Source: Elephas maximus indicus | Lineage: Eukaryota > Chordata > Mammalia > Proboscidea > Elephantidae | Assembly: GCF_024166365.1 (NCBI RefSeq) | Contig: NC_064838.1 | Coordinates: forward strand, 76,938,331 to 77,002,330 | Direction of reading: 5' to 3' | DNA: 64,000 bases | Shown: positions 24,471 through 37,180 of the stretch, one piece after another | Layout of the letters: the number at the start of each line of letters is the position of its first letter | Position numbering within the stretch: position 1 is the first letter of the stretch | The notes under the pieces: model-generated | Told to the model about the DNA's origin: nothing | What the model saw: only the letters and a program-made list of their open reading frames with translations | The model's database searches: none | Position numbers and translations under genes: made by a program

Positions 24471-26454
24471 TTTTGAGAGGTTCATCCGTAGTAAAAGGAC
24501 CTCGAATGCCTGACACAGCCATTTTATTCTCCAAGGGCTAAGAAATTAACTGTGAGAAGCACAATTGAAGATTTGCCAGCCTGACCACCCAAGGAAGAGG
24601 TGCAGTTAGACATCGGGGTGCCATCCTGGAATTGTTTCTTCTTTTGTACCTTTTTTTTTGTAATTAAGTTTTTGGTAATAGTTTAGACAGCAAGTTAGGT
24701 TCCCATTTGACAATTTCCACACCAATTGTTTAGTGACATTGGTTATATTTATCACAACGTGTAGACGTTCCCTTTAATTGTGTTCTGTTTGTTCCAATTC
24801 CAGTACACTAGTTTCCATGCCCCCTTATCTTCTCATCTTTGATTCTGTGTAATTGTTGACCATTAGTTCTCACGTACTCTTAGTACTGATGGTTTTTCAG
24901 TAGAGAACTGACCTTATGGGTAATACGCTTTGTTTTGTGTGCCTCTCTGTTATTTGGTTATATGATGACGTCATGGGGGAGGCTTGGTTACATGTTTAAA
25001 GAGAGCCCCGAGGTGACAGTCTCAGGGAGTCCTTTGTTCTCTAATGTTCCAATTTGTCTGGATTTTTTAAATAAGAATTTGTGTTCTGCTCCACATTTTT
25101 CTCCAGTTCTCTATGGGACCATCTTTTGTGACCCTGGTCAATGTTGGTAGCTGGGCACCATCTTCTTCTCTGGTCTCAGGATAGATGATGTTGTGGTTCC
25201 TATAGATTTGTTTTTTTCTTGAGTTTTTGGATGGCTTCTTAGTGTTTTGCTCCTGGAAAGTAGAAACCTGTAGTTCTGTCTTAGATGGCTGCTCACAAGC
25301 TTTTAAGACCCCAGATGCTACTCACTTCACTAGGATGCAGATTATGACTTTTGTGAGCTATGTTGTGTCAATTTACTGAATTGTTCCATTAGACTATTGT
25401 TCTAAGCTTTAAATCCAGAAACCCAATCTTTGAAAGAGTTTGATTATGTCTGTGGAGTATCCGTATTTGTGTTGTCAATGAATATATGTGCCTGTGCCCA
25501 TATATGTATATTTACATATACATATACTTATTTCTGTTTTCATTTATGCACACATCTCTATCTACATGTTTACCAATATGATTATACACATCCATATGTC
25601 CTTAAACATTCATTTTTACTTTGGTTTTGCTCTGCTCACTACATCCACATTTGGTGCCACACTTCCCATCACCAAAAAGAAATCAAGTCTCCAAGACCTA
25701 AAGTGTATATTCCCCTCATTCCACCTTTCCCTGGTAATCACAAATGAACATTGTGAACATTGGTCTCTCTACATATATAATAGTAAAAGAGGGATCATGC
25801 AATATTTGTCCTTATATGCTTGACTTATGTCAATCCATGCTATGTTTTGCAACTCATCATTGTTCTTTATGGATACATAGCATTCCGTTGTAACTATATG
25901 CCACAATTGAATTATCCGTTCATCCCTGATGAACGCTTCCATTGTTTTCATTTATTTGCTATTACGAATAAAGCAGCAGTGAATATAGTTGTGCATATGT
26001 CTGTTCTTGTCATTATTTTTAGGTCTCTAGGGTATTTTTTTTTAGGGTATATATCTACATGGATTGCTGGATCATAGGGTAGTTCTAGTTCTAGTTTTTT
26101 GAGAAAGCACCATACGATTTTCTATAGTGGTTGTAGCATTTTGTAGTTTTACCAGCAGTGGCCAAGTGGTCCAATCTCCACACATCCTTGCCAACATTTA
26201 TTATTCTCTTTTTTTTTTTTCTTTTTTTTATCAGTACCATTTTGGCCAGGGTAAGATGGTATTTCTTTGTAGTTTTAATTCCTTTGTCTTTAAGGGCTAA
26301 TGATTGTGAACATATTTTTATATGTTTGTTGGCTGCTTGGATGATTTCTTTGGTGAAGGTTCTGTTCATGTCCTTTGCCCATATTTTAGTTGGGTTGTTT
26401 GTCTTTTTTTGGTGAGTTTTTATACTTTTCCATAGATTTTAGATATTAGGCCCT

Positions 26455-26957
26455 TGTCTTAGACTAGGTTCTCTAGAGAAGCAAAAACAGTAAAGCATAT
26501 AAATGTATATATAGAGAGAGATTTATATCAAGGAAATGGCTCATGTGGTTGTAGAGCCTGGAACGTCCCAAGTCCATGGGCCACAATAGAGGCTTCTCCT
26601 GATGCACGTAGCCACTGGGACTGTGAAGATCAATGAATCCCAGAGATCAGCAGGCAAGACTGCATGTGAACTGCTAGCTCAAGTCCCAAGAACCGGAGAT
26701 CAAATGAACAGGAGCCAGCTGCAGGATCCAGAATGAACAAAAGCCCATAAACACTGCCAGAATATCCACTTATATTCAAAGCAGGCCACACACCCAGGGA
26801 AGCTCCCTTTCAAATGATTGGCTACTTAAAGGAGACTCCATCATGGAGGTGGTCACATAACATCAAATCTCATCATGGAAGTGATCACACCATCACATGA
26901 CTATCAAACCACTGAAAATCATGGCCTAGCCAAGTTGACACACAACTTTATCCATCA
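26455..26957 (-). mobile_element. Solo ERVL-type LTR, minus strand, in L1 no. 1 of unit B
   Basis: Same family as 14331-14845. In reverse it begins TGATGGATAAAGTTGTGTG and ends CTAGTCTAAGACA, so the TG...CA termini are kept. The L1 text GGCCCT before it resumes with CCCTCATCAG after it, suggesting a short target duplication. No interior is present, consistent with recombination between two LTRs. Confidence 0.75.
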
Positions 26958-26999
26958 CCACCCTCATCAGATAATTCATTTCTGAAGATTTTTTCCCGT

Positions 27000-27052
27000 C
27001 TATAGGGTCGCTATGAGTCAGAATCGACTCGACGGCACTGGGTTGGGTTTCT
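27000..27052 (+). mobile_element. Truncated AfroSINE (or RTE) 3' tail
   Basis: A short piece with TATAGGGTCGCTATGAGTCA and CGACTCGACGGCACTGGG. The unit A L1 lacks it. SINE and RTE tails share this stretch; the GGGTTGGG ending favours the SINE. Confidence 0.75.
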
Positions 27053-27459
27053 GGGTAGGTTTATTTATTCCTTTATAAAGTCTGTTGAAGAGCATAAGTT
27101 TTTAATTTTTTATGAGCTCCCTTTCATCTACTTTGTTTTCTTCTATTTGTGCATTTGTTGTAATGTTTGTTATCCTATCATTATAAAAGGTTATGTCCCA
27201 TAGTTTTCTTCCCATACTTTCTTCCAGGAATTCTATGGCTTTTAGTTTAACATTTAGATCTTTGATGAATTTTCAGTTAGTTTTTTGTATGTTGTGAGGT
27301 ATGCGTTCGGTTTCATTTTTCTGCAGGTGATATTCATTTTTGGCAGCACCATTTACTAAAAAGACTGTTTTTACCCCCACAGAGTGGACTTTGATCTCTT
27401 GGTAAAAATCAGTTATCCATAGATGGCTGGGTTTAAATTTGAGTTCTTAATTCTGTTCT

Positions 27460-30400
27460 CCCCCACGTGTCTCTCAGTTTGTCATACTGTGGGGGCTTGT
27501 GTGTTGCTGTGTTGCTGGAAGCTATGCCACCGGTATTCAGATACCAGCAGGGTCACACATGAAGGACAGGTTTCAGCTGAGCTTCCAGACTAAGACAGAC
27601 TAGGAAGAAGGATGTGGCAGTCTACTTATGAAAACCATTAGCCAGTGAAAACCTTATGAATAGAAGCAGAACATTGTCTGATATAGTGCTGGAAGATGTG
27701 CCCTCCAGGTTGGAAGGCACTCAAAAGACAACCAGGGAAAAGCTGCCTCCTCAAAGTAGAGTCGACCTTAATGACATGGACGGAGTAAAGCTTTAGGGAC
27801 CTTCATTTGCTGATGTGGCACGACTCAAAATGAGAAGAAATAGCTGCAAACATCGATTAATAATCGGAACCTGGAATGTATGAAGTATGAATCTAGGAAA
27901 ATTGGAAATCATCAAAAATGAAATGGAACTCATAAACATTGATATCCTAGGCCTTAGTGAGCTGAAATGGACTGGTATTGGCCATTTTGAATCTGACAAT
28001 CATATAGTCTACTATGCTGGGAATGACAACTCGAAGAGGAATGGTGTGGCATTCATTGCCAAAAAAGAACATTTCAAGATCCCTCCTGAAGTACATTGCT
28101 GTCAGTAACAGGATAATATCCATACGACTATTATTCAAATTTACACACCAACCACTAGGGCCAAAGATGAAGAAATAGAAGATGTTTATCAGCTGCTGCA
28201 ATCTGAAATTGATCCAACATGCTATCAAGATTCGTTGAAAATTACCAGCGATTGGAATGCAAAAGTTGGAAACAAAGAAGAAGGATCAGTAATTGGAAAA
28301 TATGGCCTTGGTGATAGAAACAATGCTGGAGACTGAATGATAGAATTTTGCAAGACCAACGACTTCTTCATTGCAAATACTTTCTTTCACCACCATAAAC
28401 GGCGACTACATAGATCTCACCAGATGGAACACACAGAAATAAAGTTGCCTACATGTGGAAAAAGACGACGGAAAAGCTCAATATCATCAGTCAGAACAAG
28501 GCCAGGGGCCAACTGTGGAACAGACCATCAATTGCTCATATGCTAGTTCAAGCTGAAACTGAAGAAAATCAGAGCAAGTCCACAACAGCCAAAATATGAC
28601 CTTGGGTATATCCCACCTGAATTTAGACACCATCTGAAGAATAGATTTGATGCATTGAACACTAGTGACTGAAGACCAGATGAGTTGTGGAATGACATCA
28701 AGGACATCATCCATGAAGAAAGCAAGAGGTCACTGAAAAGACAGGAAAGAAAGAAAAGGCCAAGATGGATGTCAGAGGAGACTCTGAAACTTGCTGTTGA
28801 GCGTCTAGCAGCTAAAGGAAAAGGAAGAACTGAAGAAGTAAGAGAACCAAACAGAAGATTTCAAAGGGCCTCTCGAGAAGACAAAGTATTCTAATGACAT
28901 GTGCAAAGAGCTAGAAATGGAAAACCAAAAGGGAAGAACACGCCTGGCGTTTCTCAAGCTGAAAGAACTGAAGAAAAAATTCAGGCCTCGAGTTGCAATA
29001 GTGAAGGTTTCCATGGGGAAAATATTAAATGATGCAGGAAGCATCAAAAGAAGATGGAAGGAATACACAGAGTCATTATACCAAAAATAATTAGTCGATA
29101 TTCAACCATTTCAAGAGGTGGCATATGATCAGGAACCGATGGTACTGAAGGAGGAAGTCCAAGATGCTCTGAAGGCATTGGCAAAAATCAAGGCTCCAGG
29201 AATTGATGGAATATTAATTGAGATGTTTCAACAAACAGATGCAGCACTGGAGGTGCTCACTCGTCTATGCCAAGAAATATGGAGGACAGCTTCCTGGCCA
29301 ACTGACTGGAAGAGATCCATATTTATGCCTATTCCCAAGAAAGGTGATCCAACCGAATGTGGAAATTATAGAACAATATATATATATTTTTTATCATTAA
29401 TATCACATGCAAGCAAAATTTTGATGCAGATCCTTCAGAAATGGCTGCAGCAGTATATCAACAGAGAACTGTCAGAAATTCAGGCTGGTTTCAGAAGAAG
29501 ACATGGAACCAGAGATATCATTGCTGATGTCAGATCGATCCTGGCTGAGAGCAGAGAATACCAGAAGGATGTTTACCTGTAGTTTATTGACTATGCAAAG
29601 GCATTCGACAGTGTGGATCATAACAAATTATGGATAATAGTGCAAAGAATGGGAATTCCAGAACACTTAACTGTGCTCATGAGGAACCTTTACATAGATC
29701 AAGAGGCAGCTGTTCAAACAGAACAAGGGAATACTGATTGGTTTAAAGTAAGCAAAGGTGTTCATCAGGGTTGTACTTTTTCACCATACCTATTCAATCT
29801 GTATGCTGAGCAAATAGTAGGAGAAGCTGGAGTATATGAAGAAGAATGGGGCATCAGGATTGGAGGAAGACTCATTTAAAAACCTGCATTATGCAGATGA
29901 CACAACCTTGCTTGGTGAAAGTGAAGAGGGCTTGAAGCACTTACTAATGCGCATCAAAGACCACAGCCTTCAGCATGAATTACGCTTCAACATAAAGAAA
30001 ACAAAAATCCTCACAACTGGACCAATGAGCAACATGATGATAAACGGAGAAAAGACTGAAGTTGTCAAGAATTTCATTTTACTTGGATACACAATCAACA
30101 GCCATGGAAGCAGCAGTCAAGAAATCAAAAGACGCCTTGCATTGGGCAAATCTGCTGCAAAGGACCTCTTCAAAGTGTTGAAAAGCAAAGATGTCACCCT
30201 GAAGACTAAGGTGCGCCTGACCCAAGCCATGGTATTTTCAATCACATCATATGCATGTGAAAGCTGGACAATGACTAAGGAAGACTGAAGAAGAGTTGAC
30301 GCCTTTGAATTGTGGTGTTGGTGAAGAATACTGAATATACCATGGACTGACAAAACAATGAACAAACCTGTCTTGGAAGAAGCGCGGCCAGAATTCTTAG

Positions 30401-30670
30401 AGACAAGGATGGCGAGACTGCGTCTTACATACTTTGGACATGTTGTCAGAAGGGATCAGTCCCTGGAGAAGGACATCATGCTTGGCAGAGTACAGGGTCA
30501 GCGGAAAAGAGGAAGACACTCAACGGGGTGGATTGACACAGTGGCTGCAACAATGAGCTCAAGTACAACAACCATTGTAAGGATGGCGCAAGACTGGGCA
30601 GTGTTTCATTCTGTTTTGCGTAGGGTCGCTATGATTCAGAACCGACTCGACGGCACCTAACAACAACAAC
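27460..30670 (+). mobile_element. RTE-clade LINE (afrotherian RTE1 type), 3.2 kb, near full length
   Basis: Flanked by an 11-bp target duplication, AATTCTGTTCT at 27449-27459 and AATTCTATTCT at 30671-30681, inside L1 no. 1. It starts with a C-rich block (CCCCCACGTGTCTCTCAG), has a 5' leader of about 370 bp, one broken endonuclease-reverse transcriptase frame (27830-30660) and ends in (CAA)n. The organisation fits RTE/BovB elements: a single frame, almost no 3' UTR and a short-repeat tail. It is absent from the unit A copy of this L1, so it inserted after the A/B duplication. Fragments of the same family are at 37753, 54616, 58208 and 63700. Confidence 0.92.
27830..30660 (+). pseudogene. RTE endonuclease-reverse transcriptase, disrupted
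   Basis: In life this protein nicks the target site (APE-type endonuclease) and copies its RNA into the break. The frame starts with MRRNSCK at 27830. The endonuclease N-terminus IIGTWNV is followed at once by a TGA where an arginine codon is usual, then MNLGKLEIIKNEM and ILGLSELKW. Further in-frame stops follow (after HCCQ, NNAGD, HQLLIC, NTSD). The reverse transcriptase region keeps KAPGIDGI, FIDYAKAFDSVDH (29583-29621) and the catalytic YADD at 29890-29901. The C-terminus RLTYFGHVVRRDQSLEKDIM ends with QNRLDGT and a TAA at 30658-30660. Frames change near 28880 and 29870. About 943 codons in all, close to the usual length, so it is nearly complete but dead. Confidence 0.9.
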
Positions 30671-32633
30671 AATTCTATTCTATGGGTCTGTGTGTCTATC
30701 ATTCAACCAGTACCAGGCTGTTTTGATTATAGTGGTTGTATACTATCTTTTGATATCAGAGAGTGTGTGGCTTCCTGCTTTGTTCTTTTTCTTTGCATTA
30801 TTTTGGCTATTTGGGGTTTCTTTCCTTTCCACACGAAGTTGGTTACTAGTTATTCCATTTAAGTGAAGAATGTTGTTGGGATTTGTATTGGGATTGCATT
30901 GTATCCATAGATCGCTGTAGGTAGAATTGACATTTTCAGTTTAAGCTTTCCAGTCCATGAGCATGGAATTTCTTTCCATTTTTGTAGGTCTTTACAATCT
31001 ATTGTAATACTGTTTTATAATTATCATTGTGTTTTTTAAGTCTTTTATGTCTTTCTTTAGGTTAATTCCCAGGTATTTTATTGACTTGATACTTTTGCAA
31101 ATTGTTTTGTTTTCTTATTTTATTTTTCAGAGTTGTCTTTGTTAGTATAGAGGAACCCAAGTCGTTTTTACACGTTGATCTTGTACCCTGCAGTTTTGCT
31201 AAATCCTTCTATTAATTCTGGCAGGTTTTTTTTTTTTTTTTTTAATGGAATCTTTAGGGTCTTGTATGTATAGGATCATGTCATCTGCAAATACAGATCA
31301 TTTTACTTCTTCCTTTCTGATTTGGGTACAATTATTTCTCTTTCTTTTCCTGTTGCTCTGGCTAGGACTTCTTATTCAATGATGAATAAGAGTGGTGATA
31401 ATGGGCATCCTTGTTTCATTCTCATTCTAAACAGAAGACTCTTAGTCTTTCTCCTTTTACTATAAGGTTGACTTCTGTTTTTGCATATATTGCATATGTC
31501 CTTAATCATGTTGAGAAATTTTTCTTCTATTCCTATTTTGCCAAAAGTTTTTATCAGGAAAACATTGTTGAATTTTTATCAAATGCCTTTTCTGCATTAA
31601 CTGGTATGATCATGTCATTCTTTTCCTTTGTTTTGCTTACACAGGAGATTGTACTGATTGATTTTCTAATGCTGAGCCACCCTTGTAATCCTGGTATGAA
31701 ACCCACTTAATCATGGTAATTTTTAGTCTTTTGGCTAGAATTCACAGAAAAAATTGGTTACGTGTACATAAAGGATATTGTTGTGTATCGTGTGTGTGTG
31801 TGTGATGTCTTTGACTGGCTTAAGTATCAGAGTTATGCTGGTTTCACAGAAAGAAATTGGAGAAATTAGTAGTGTTCTTTCCTCTTCTATATTTTTGAAA
31901 AGATTAAGTAGGATTGATGTCAACTCTTCTTTGAATGTTTGGTAGTGTTCCATCTGGTCATGGGCTTTTTTTCCCCTTTTTTAGTAGTGTCTTCTATCTC
32001 TTCTTTGTAATGGGTCTGTTTAAAATTTCTACCTCTCTGTGTTAGTTTGGGTAGGTAGTGCTTTTCTAGGAATTTGTCTCTTTCATCTATATTTTCAAAC
32101 CTCTTGGAGTACATTTTTTCATAGTAGTTAGTTATGATCTTCTTTATCTCTGTTGGGTCAGTTATAATGTCATCAGTTTCTTTTCTTCATTTGGTTATTT
32201 GACCATTTTATCTTATTTTTTCAATCCAGTGGTTTGTCTATTTTATTAATTCTTTGCATATGCCCTTAAGAAACCATCTTCTGGTTTAGTCAATTCTTTT
32301 TGTTGTTCTTCTATTTCGTTTATATCTACCCTGATCTTAATTCTTTTCCTTTTTTCTGGTTGCCTTTGACTTTTTTTGAGCTTCCTTTTCTATTTGTTCA
32401 ATTGTCAGTTTAAGTTAATGATTTTGGATCATTCTTTTTTAATGTATTTATTGCTATAAATGTCCTTATGAGTACTACTTTGACTGTGTACCAAAAAGTT
32501 TTGATATTTTGAGTGTTATTTTCGTTTGACTTTAGGAATTAAAAATAAAATTTATTTTGATTTGTTGTGATTGAAAATATACAGAGGAGAACATACAACA
32601 GTTCAACAGTTTCTATATGTACAGTTCAGGTAT

Positions 32634-33140
32634 TCTCATGGATTGAATTGTGTCCCCCAAAATTGTGTGTGAACTTGGCTAGGCAATGATTGCCACAATT
32701 GTGTGAGGGTCCAAAATTTTGTCATATGATGTGATTTTCCTATGTGTTGTAAGTCCTCCCTTTACGATGTTAATGAGCAAGTTTAAAGGCAGTTATGTTA
32801 ATGAGGCAGGACTCAATCTCCAATATTAGATTGTGCCTTGAGTCAATCTTTTTTGAGATATAAAAGAGAGAAGCAAGCAGAGAGACAGAAGGACCTCAAA
32901 TCACCAAGAAAGTATTGCCAGGAGTAGAATGCATCCTTTTGACTGAGGGTCACTGAGCCGAAAAGCAACTAGACCAGAAGAAGATTGATGACAACAGAGC
33001 CAACAGAGAGAGAATACCTTCCCTGGAGCTGGCACCATGAATTCTGACTCTAGCCTCCTAAACCATGAGAGAATAAATTTGTCTTAATTAAAGCCATCCA
33101 CTTGTGGTATTTTTGTTATAGCAGCACTAGAAAATTAAGA
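32634..33140 (+). repeat. 5' LTR of the MaLR element, unit B
   Basis: Contains TGGATTGAATTGTGTCCCCC, GAGATATAAAAGAGAGAAGC and the end CTAGAAAATTAAGA, which has lost the terminal CA. Confidence 0.85.
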
Positions 33141-34404
33141 ATTTGGTACTGAGAGTAGGGTGCTTCTCTAACAGATACCTAAAATGTGGAAGCTATTTTG
33201 AAACTGTGAATGGGTAGAGGCTAGAAGATTTTTGAAGTCCCTAGTAGTAAAAGTCTAGGTTGCCTTAAAGGGACTGTTGTTAGGATTATGGAAGTCAAGA
33301 CAATTCTGCTGAGGACTCAGAAGGAAATGAGGAGAGCTGTTACACTGGAGATGGTGCAGATGTTGAGAAACAGTAGCAGACCCAGGAGACTGGTGAGAGA
33401 CAGCATTGGAGCTGATCCAAGGGATGAAAGAGCTGAGCGCCTTTGCACTGTAGGCTCTCTGGAAGAATGAGGTGCCATTGGCCACTTATTGGTGAAGCTA
33501 GGTTTACTAACCTATGGAGCAAGGGAGCTGAGAGCCTTCCCAAGTTTATTGGCAGAGTGAGGTGCCTAATGGCAATTATTGGTGGAGCTAAAGAGCTTTG
33601 GAACACCTGCCATAGCAGGGAAGATGCAGGTGGCAAGGCCTGAGAGGCTGAGAGGCCAAGGAACCATGGTAGTGGAAGCTGAAAAGACTAGGAAAATAGG
33701 AAGCAGAGCTGGCTCTGTTTCAAAGAGTAGGACCACCACTTCTGGAGTTTCTAAGCATAGGGCCACAGCTTTCTAGGTATCAAAGAGTCAGATCTTGATC
33801 AGCTTGGTGCCATTCATGAGTGTCAGTGGGATAGGGCCAGGTCTACTGGTCAAAGCTGAGGGGATGAGGCTGCCATGCACAAGGGGCAGAAGAATGGCAG
33901 GGCCTGCTGGGGCAGACTTGGCAGGGTTACCACTCAGAGGTGCTAGGAAAATGTGGCTACCCATATCCAAGGGAGTAGCTTTATCTTTTTGGTGGGCTTG
34001 GAAAGTGGAGCTGAATCCTAGAGCCAAGGGGCCTCCACACAGAATCTGGACAGTATGGCCAGCACCAAGAGTCTGGAGGGCATGGCGGTTGCCTAAATGG
34101 TCTCAGAGAATAGAGGAAAATTTTTAGGACTTGGGAGCTAATGTAAGGTGTTCTGCTGACTTGTGTGGTACCTGTTATTCCTTTTTCTGTCCAAATTCTT
34201 CCATTTGTAATGGAAATGTCTAGCTTGTGCCTGTTCCACCACTGTACTTTGGAAGTAGATAACTTGTGTATTTGATTTTACAGATGAACAGGAATTTTTG
34301 GATTTTGGACTTGGAATTGATTTAAGACTTCTCCTATGATCTGAGGGGGAGTACGTGTTTTACATGTGGCAAGGACATGAATTTGTGGGAACAAAATGGT
34401 GGAA

Positions 34405-34919
34405 TGTCATGAACTCAATAGTGCGCCCCAAAAATGTGTGTCAGATTGGCTAGGCCATGATTGCCAGTTTTGTGTGATGGTCCACCATTATGTCATCTAA
34501 TGTGATTTTTCTATGTGTTATAAATCCTACCTCTATGATATTAATGGGGCAAGATTAGAGGCAGTTACGTTAATGAGGCATTACTCAGTCTACCAGATTA
34601 GGTTGTTTCTTGAGTCAATCGCTTTTGAGGTATAAAAGAGAGAAGTAGAGAGACAGAAAGACTTAAAACCATCAAGAAAGCAGTGCCATGAGCAGAGCAC
34701 ATCCTTTGGACCTGGAGATCCTGAGCTGAAGCTCGCCTAGAACAGAAGACTGATTATAAGGATCTTCCACCAGAGCCTACAAAATGAGAAAGACTTCCCC
34801 TGGAGCTAGCACCTTGAATTTGAACTTCTAACCTCCTAAACTGTGAGAGAATAAATTTCTTTTGTTAAAGCCATCCACTTGTGGTGTTTCTGCTATAACA
34901 GCACTAGGTAACTAAGACA
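34405..34919 (+). repeat. 3' LTR of the MaLR element, unit B
   Basis: Starts TGTCATGAACTCAATAG and ends GGTAACTAAGACA, directly followed by GACAT. Confidence 0.85.
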
Positions 34920-36331
34920 GACATTGATTACATTCTTTGAAATATGCAATCATTCTCATTTTCTTTGTTTTTCCTCCCTTACTAACAAACTTACCACCCC
35001 CTAAGATTCCTATGTAATCTTTTGTGTTGCTGTTGTCACTTTGATTCCATAAAGATAGTTCTTAAAAAAAGCATAATCTCAAGGAAAACTTTTTTTTACT
35101 AGGTAAACTAAACTATTGTTTGGTTTTAAGAAGACTTTAGGGGATATTTTGGTCTTAAGGTTTATAAATTATCTCAGGGTTATAGTTCTGGTGTTCATTC
35201 AGCCTACAAGGCTTCAGAAAATCTGGAGTCCATGAGAATTTAAAATTCTGTCCTAAATTTTCTCCCTTTTGATCAGAATTTTTCTAAAGAATCTTTGATC
35301 AAAATGTTCAGCAGTAGTAGCCAGAAACCATCCAGTTTTTTCTAGCCTCATGGCAAAGGAGGCAGTTGTTCAAGGAAGCAATTAGCCACAGATTCCATTT
35401 CTTTCTCCTTTTTCTTATTTTCCTTCTTCTTCTGTTATTCTAGATAAAAAGAGACCAATCATGGCTTGGAAGGCCACTTGCCTGTTTTTTATATCGTAGG
35501 CACTGTGCACCAAGCCAGGAGTAGAATGGAAACATTAAACATGTCATTTGGCCAATTAACTGAAATCTCCCTGGTATCCATGACCCTAAACCTCCAAAAA
35601 AAGGAATCAAATCCTATGAATTTTCATTTGTATATAATCAGCCTCAGCAGCTACTCTTTTTTTTTCTTTCTGTCATTGTTGTAAATGCATCTATTGCAGA
35701 ACTTTTGCCAATTCAATTTTTTACAGGTGTACAACTTATCGAGAGCAATTACAATAATTGGCTGTATAAATTTACCATTCATCAAGAGATATTTCCATCA
35801 CCATTAACCCTTTTCCCAACCCTCCCTCACCTGGTAATCACTAATAAACTTTGCTTTCTATGCATTTGTCTTTTCTTGTCTTTTTACGTAATAGAGGTAA
35901 TACAATATTTGTCCTTTTGTAATTGACTGATTTCATACAGCTTGGGTTAATGTCTTCCAGCTCCACCCATATTGTAGCATGTATCAAGACATTATTTCTC
36001 CTTCTGACTTATATTCTATTGTATGTATGTACCATTTTTTTTTGTCTCTTTGTCTGTTAATGGACATTTAGTTTGCTTCCACCTCTTGCTTATTATGAAT
36101 AGTGCTGCAATGAATACTGCTGTATAAATCTCTACTTTCAAGTCTTTTGGGTATACACCTAGGAGTGGAATTGCTAGATCATATGATAGTTCTAGTTTCA
36201 GTTGTTTGAGGAACCACCACACCATTATCTACAAAGGCTGTAGGGTTTCACATTTCCACCAGTAATGGATAAAGTTTCCAATTTTCCCATAACCTTGCCA
36301 ATATTTGCTTTTTTTTATATTAGCCATCTTA

Positions 36332-36493
36332 AACTAAAAACCAAACCTGTTGCTGTCTAGTCAGTTCTGACTCAATTTGACCCTATAAGACAGGTACAAA
36401 TGCACCATCATTTCCAAGGATAGACTGGTGGATTCAAACTGCTTAGCTCATGGTGAGCAGACAAGCTGCTAACCACTTCACCAACAGGACTCC
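36332..36493 (-). mobile_element. AfroSINE, minus strand, unit B copy of the shared insertion
   Basis: Target duplication ATTAGCCATCTTA (36319-36331) and ATTAGCAATCTTA (36494-36506). Same site as 11955-12118 in unit A. Confidence 0.92.
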
Positions 36494-36624
36494 ATTAGCA
36501 ATCTTAGTGGGAATGAAATTATATCTCATTTTGTTTTTGATTTGTATCTCTCTGATGACTAATGACATCAAGCATCTTTTCAAGTGTTTGGTGGCCATTT
36601 GGCGAAATGTCTATTCACATCCTT

Positions 36625-37180
36625 TGGTGGTGGTGTGCTTAATTAATGAATTTATTTTTATTCAACTTAATAATATATTTGACAAAGCAATGAGTTGGTA
36701 GTGTTTTGTTGCTAACCAAAGTTATTTTGGTAATAGTTATTTTGGAATGAACTAATTCCAAAACCTTGGCATCAGGCTTGTAATAAACCTGTATCATGAA
36801 GGCTAGTGCATTCTCGGAGACACAATGCCTTGTCTCTTTATTGCCTGTCTGAACAAATACACTGAATTCTATTTCATCTAAGGATGCTTGTAAATGGATC
36901 TGCTTAAACTATCACCCACAAGATCAATAAATTTTATGACTGAGTGTGTTGTCTTCTCTCTCAATTAAATGTGGGCAATAAAGATATTGAGAGGATGATG
37001 CCAACACACTATAGAAAAAGGTTTTTCTTATTTCTTAATTCATATGGCATTGAGTGACTTGCATTTAAAGTTATTTCTGTTTTGTGTCACTGGTAGTTTT
37101 CAAATATGTGGAAGAGAGAGAGAGTCTCTGTTGAGAGACACAGAAGTTGTGCTGTGTGGGAAAAGGGGAATAATTCTTTT
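36625..37180. other. Unclassified 0.55-kb stretch between L1 no. 2 and the OR upstream flank
   Basis: No gene and no repeat I can name. It has no counterpart in unit A, where L1 no. 3 abuts instead. From 37181 the text matches the OR upstream flank (ACACCTTTGTTCCTTGGGTT against 15948). Confidence 0.5.

Larger units (their letters stand above)
24650..32535 (-). mobile_element. L1 no. 1, unit B copy, minus strand, interrupted three times
   Basis: The 3' UTR in reverse starts after CATCCTGGAATTG, as in unit A. ORF2 remnants are visible on the minus strand near 25769-26369 and again to the right. The element is broken by a solo ERVL LTR (26455-26957), a SINE or RTE tail (about 27000-27052) and an RTE element (27460-30670), none of which is in the unit A copy. 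After removing those, the L1 text continues as in 4275-8451. Confidence 0.85.
32634..34919 (+). mobile_element. ERVL-MaLR-type element with two LTRs, unit B copy
   Basis: Same insertion as 8546-10516. The target duplication is GGTAT at 32629-32633 (diverged) and GACAT at 34920-34924. The LTRs are 32634-33140 and 34405-34919. The interior is 1264 bp, about 285 bp longer than in unit A, the extra part lying roughly at 33490-33780. No retroviral protein frame is visible. Confidence 0.85.
32536..36624 (-). mobile_element. L1 no. 2, unit B copy, minus strand, split by the MaLR insertion
   Basis: Collinear with 8452-12420: 3' UTR, MaLR element (32634-34919), then TTCTCATTTTCTTTGTTTTT onward, with ORF2 C-terminal text on the minus strand at 36016-36225 (YDLAIPLLGVYPKDLK) and a shared AfroSINE at 36332-36493. 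L1 similarity stops at about 36624, about 190 bases before the unit A copy stops. Confidence 0.83.
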
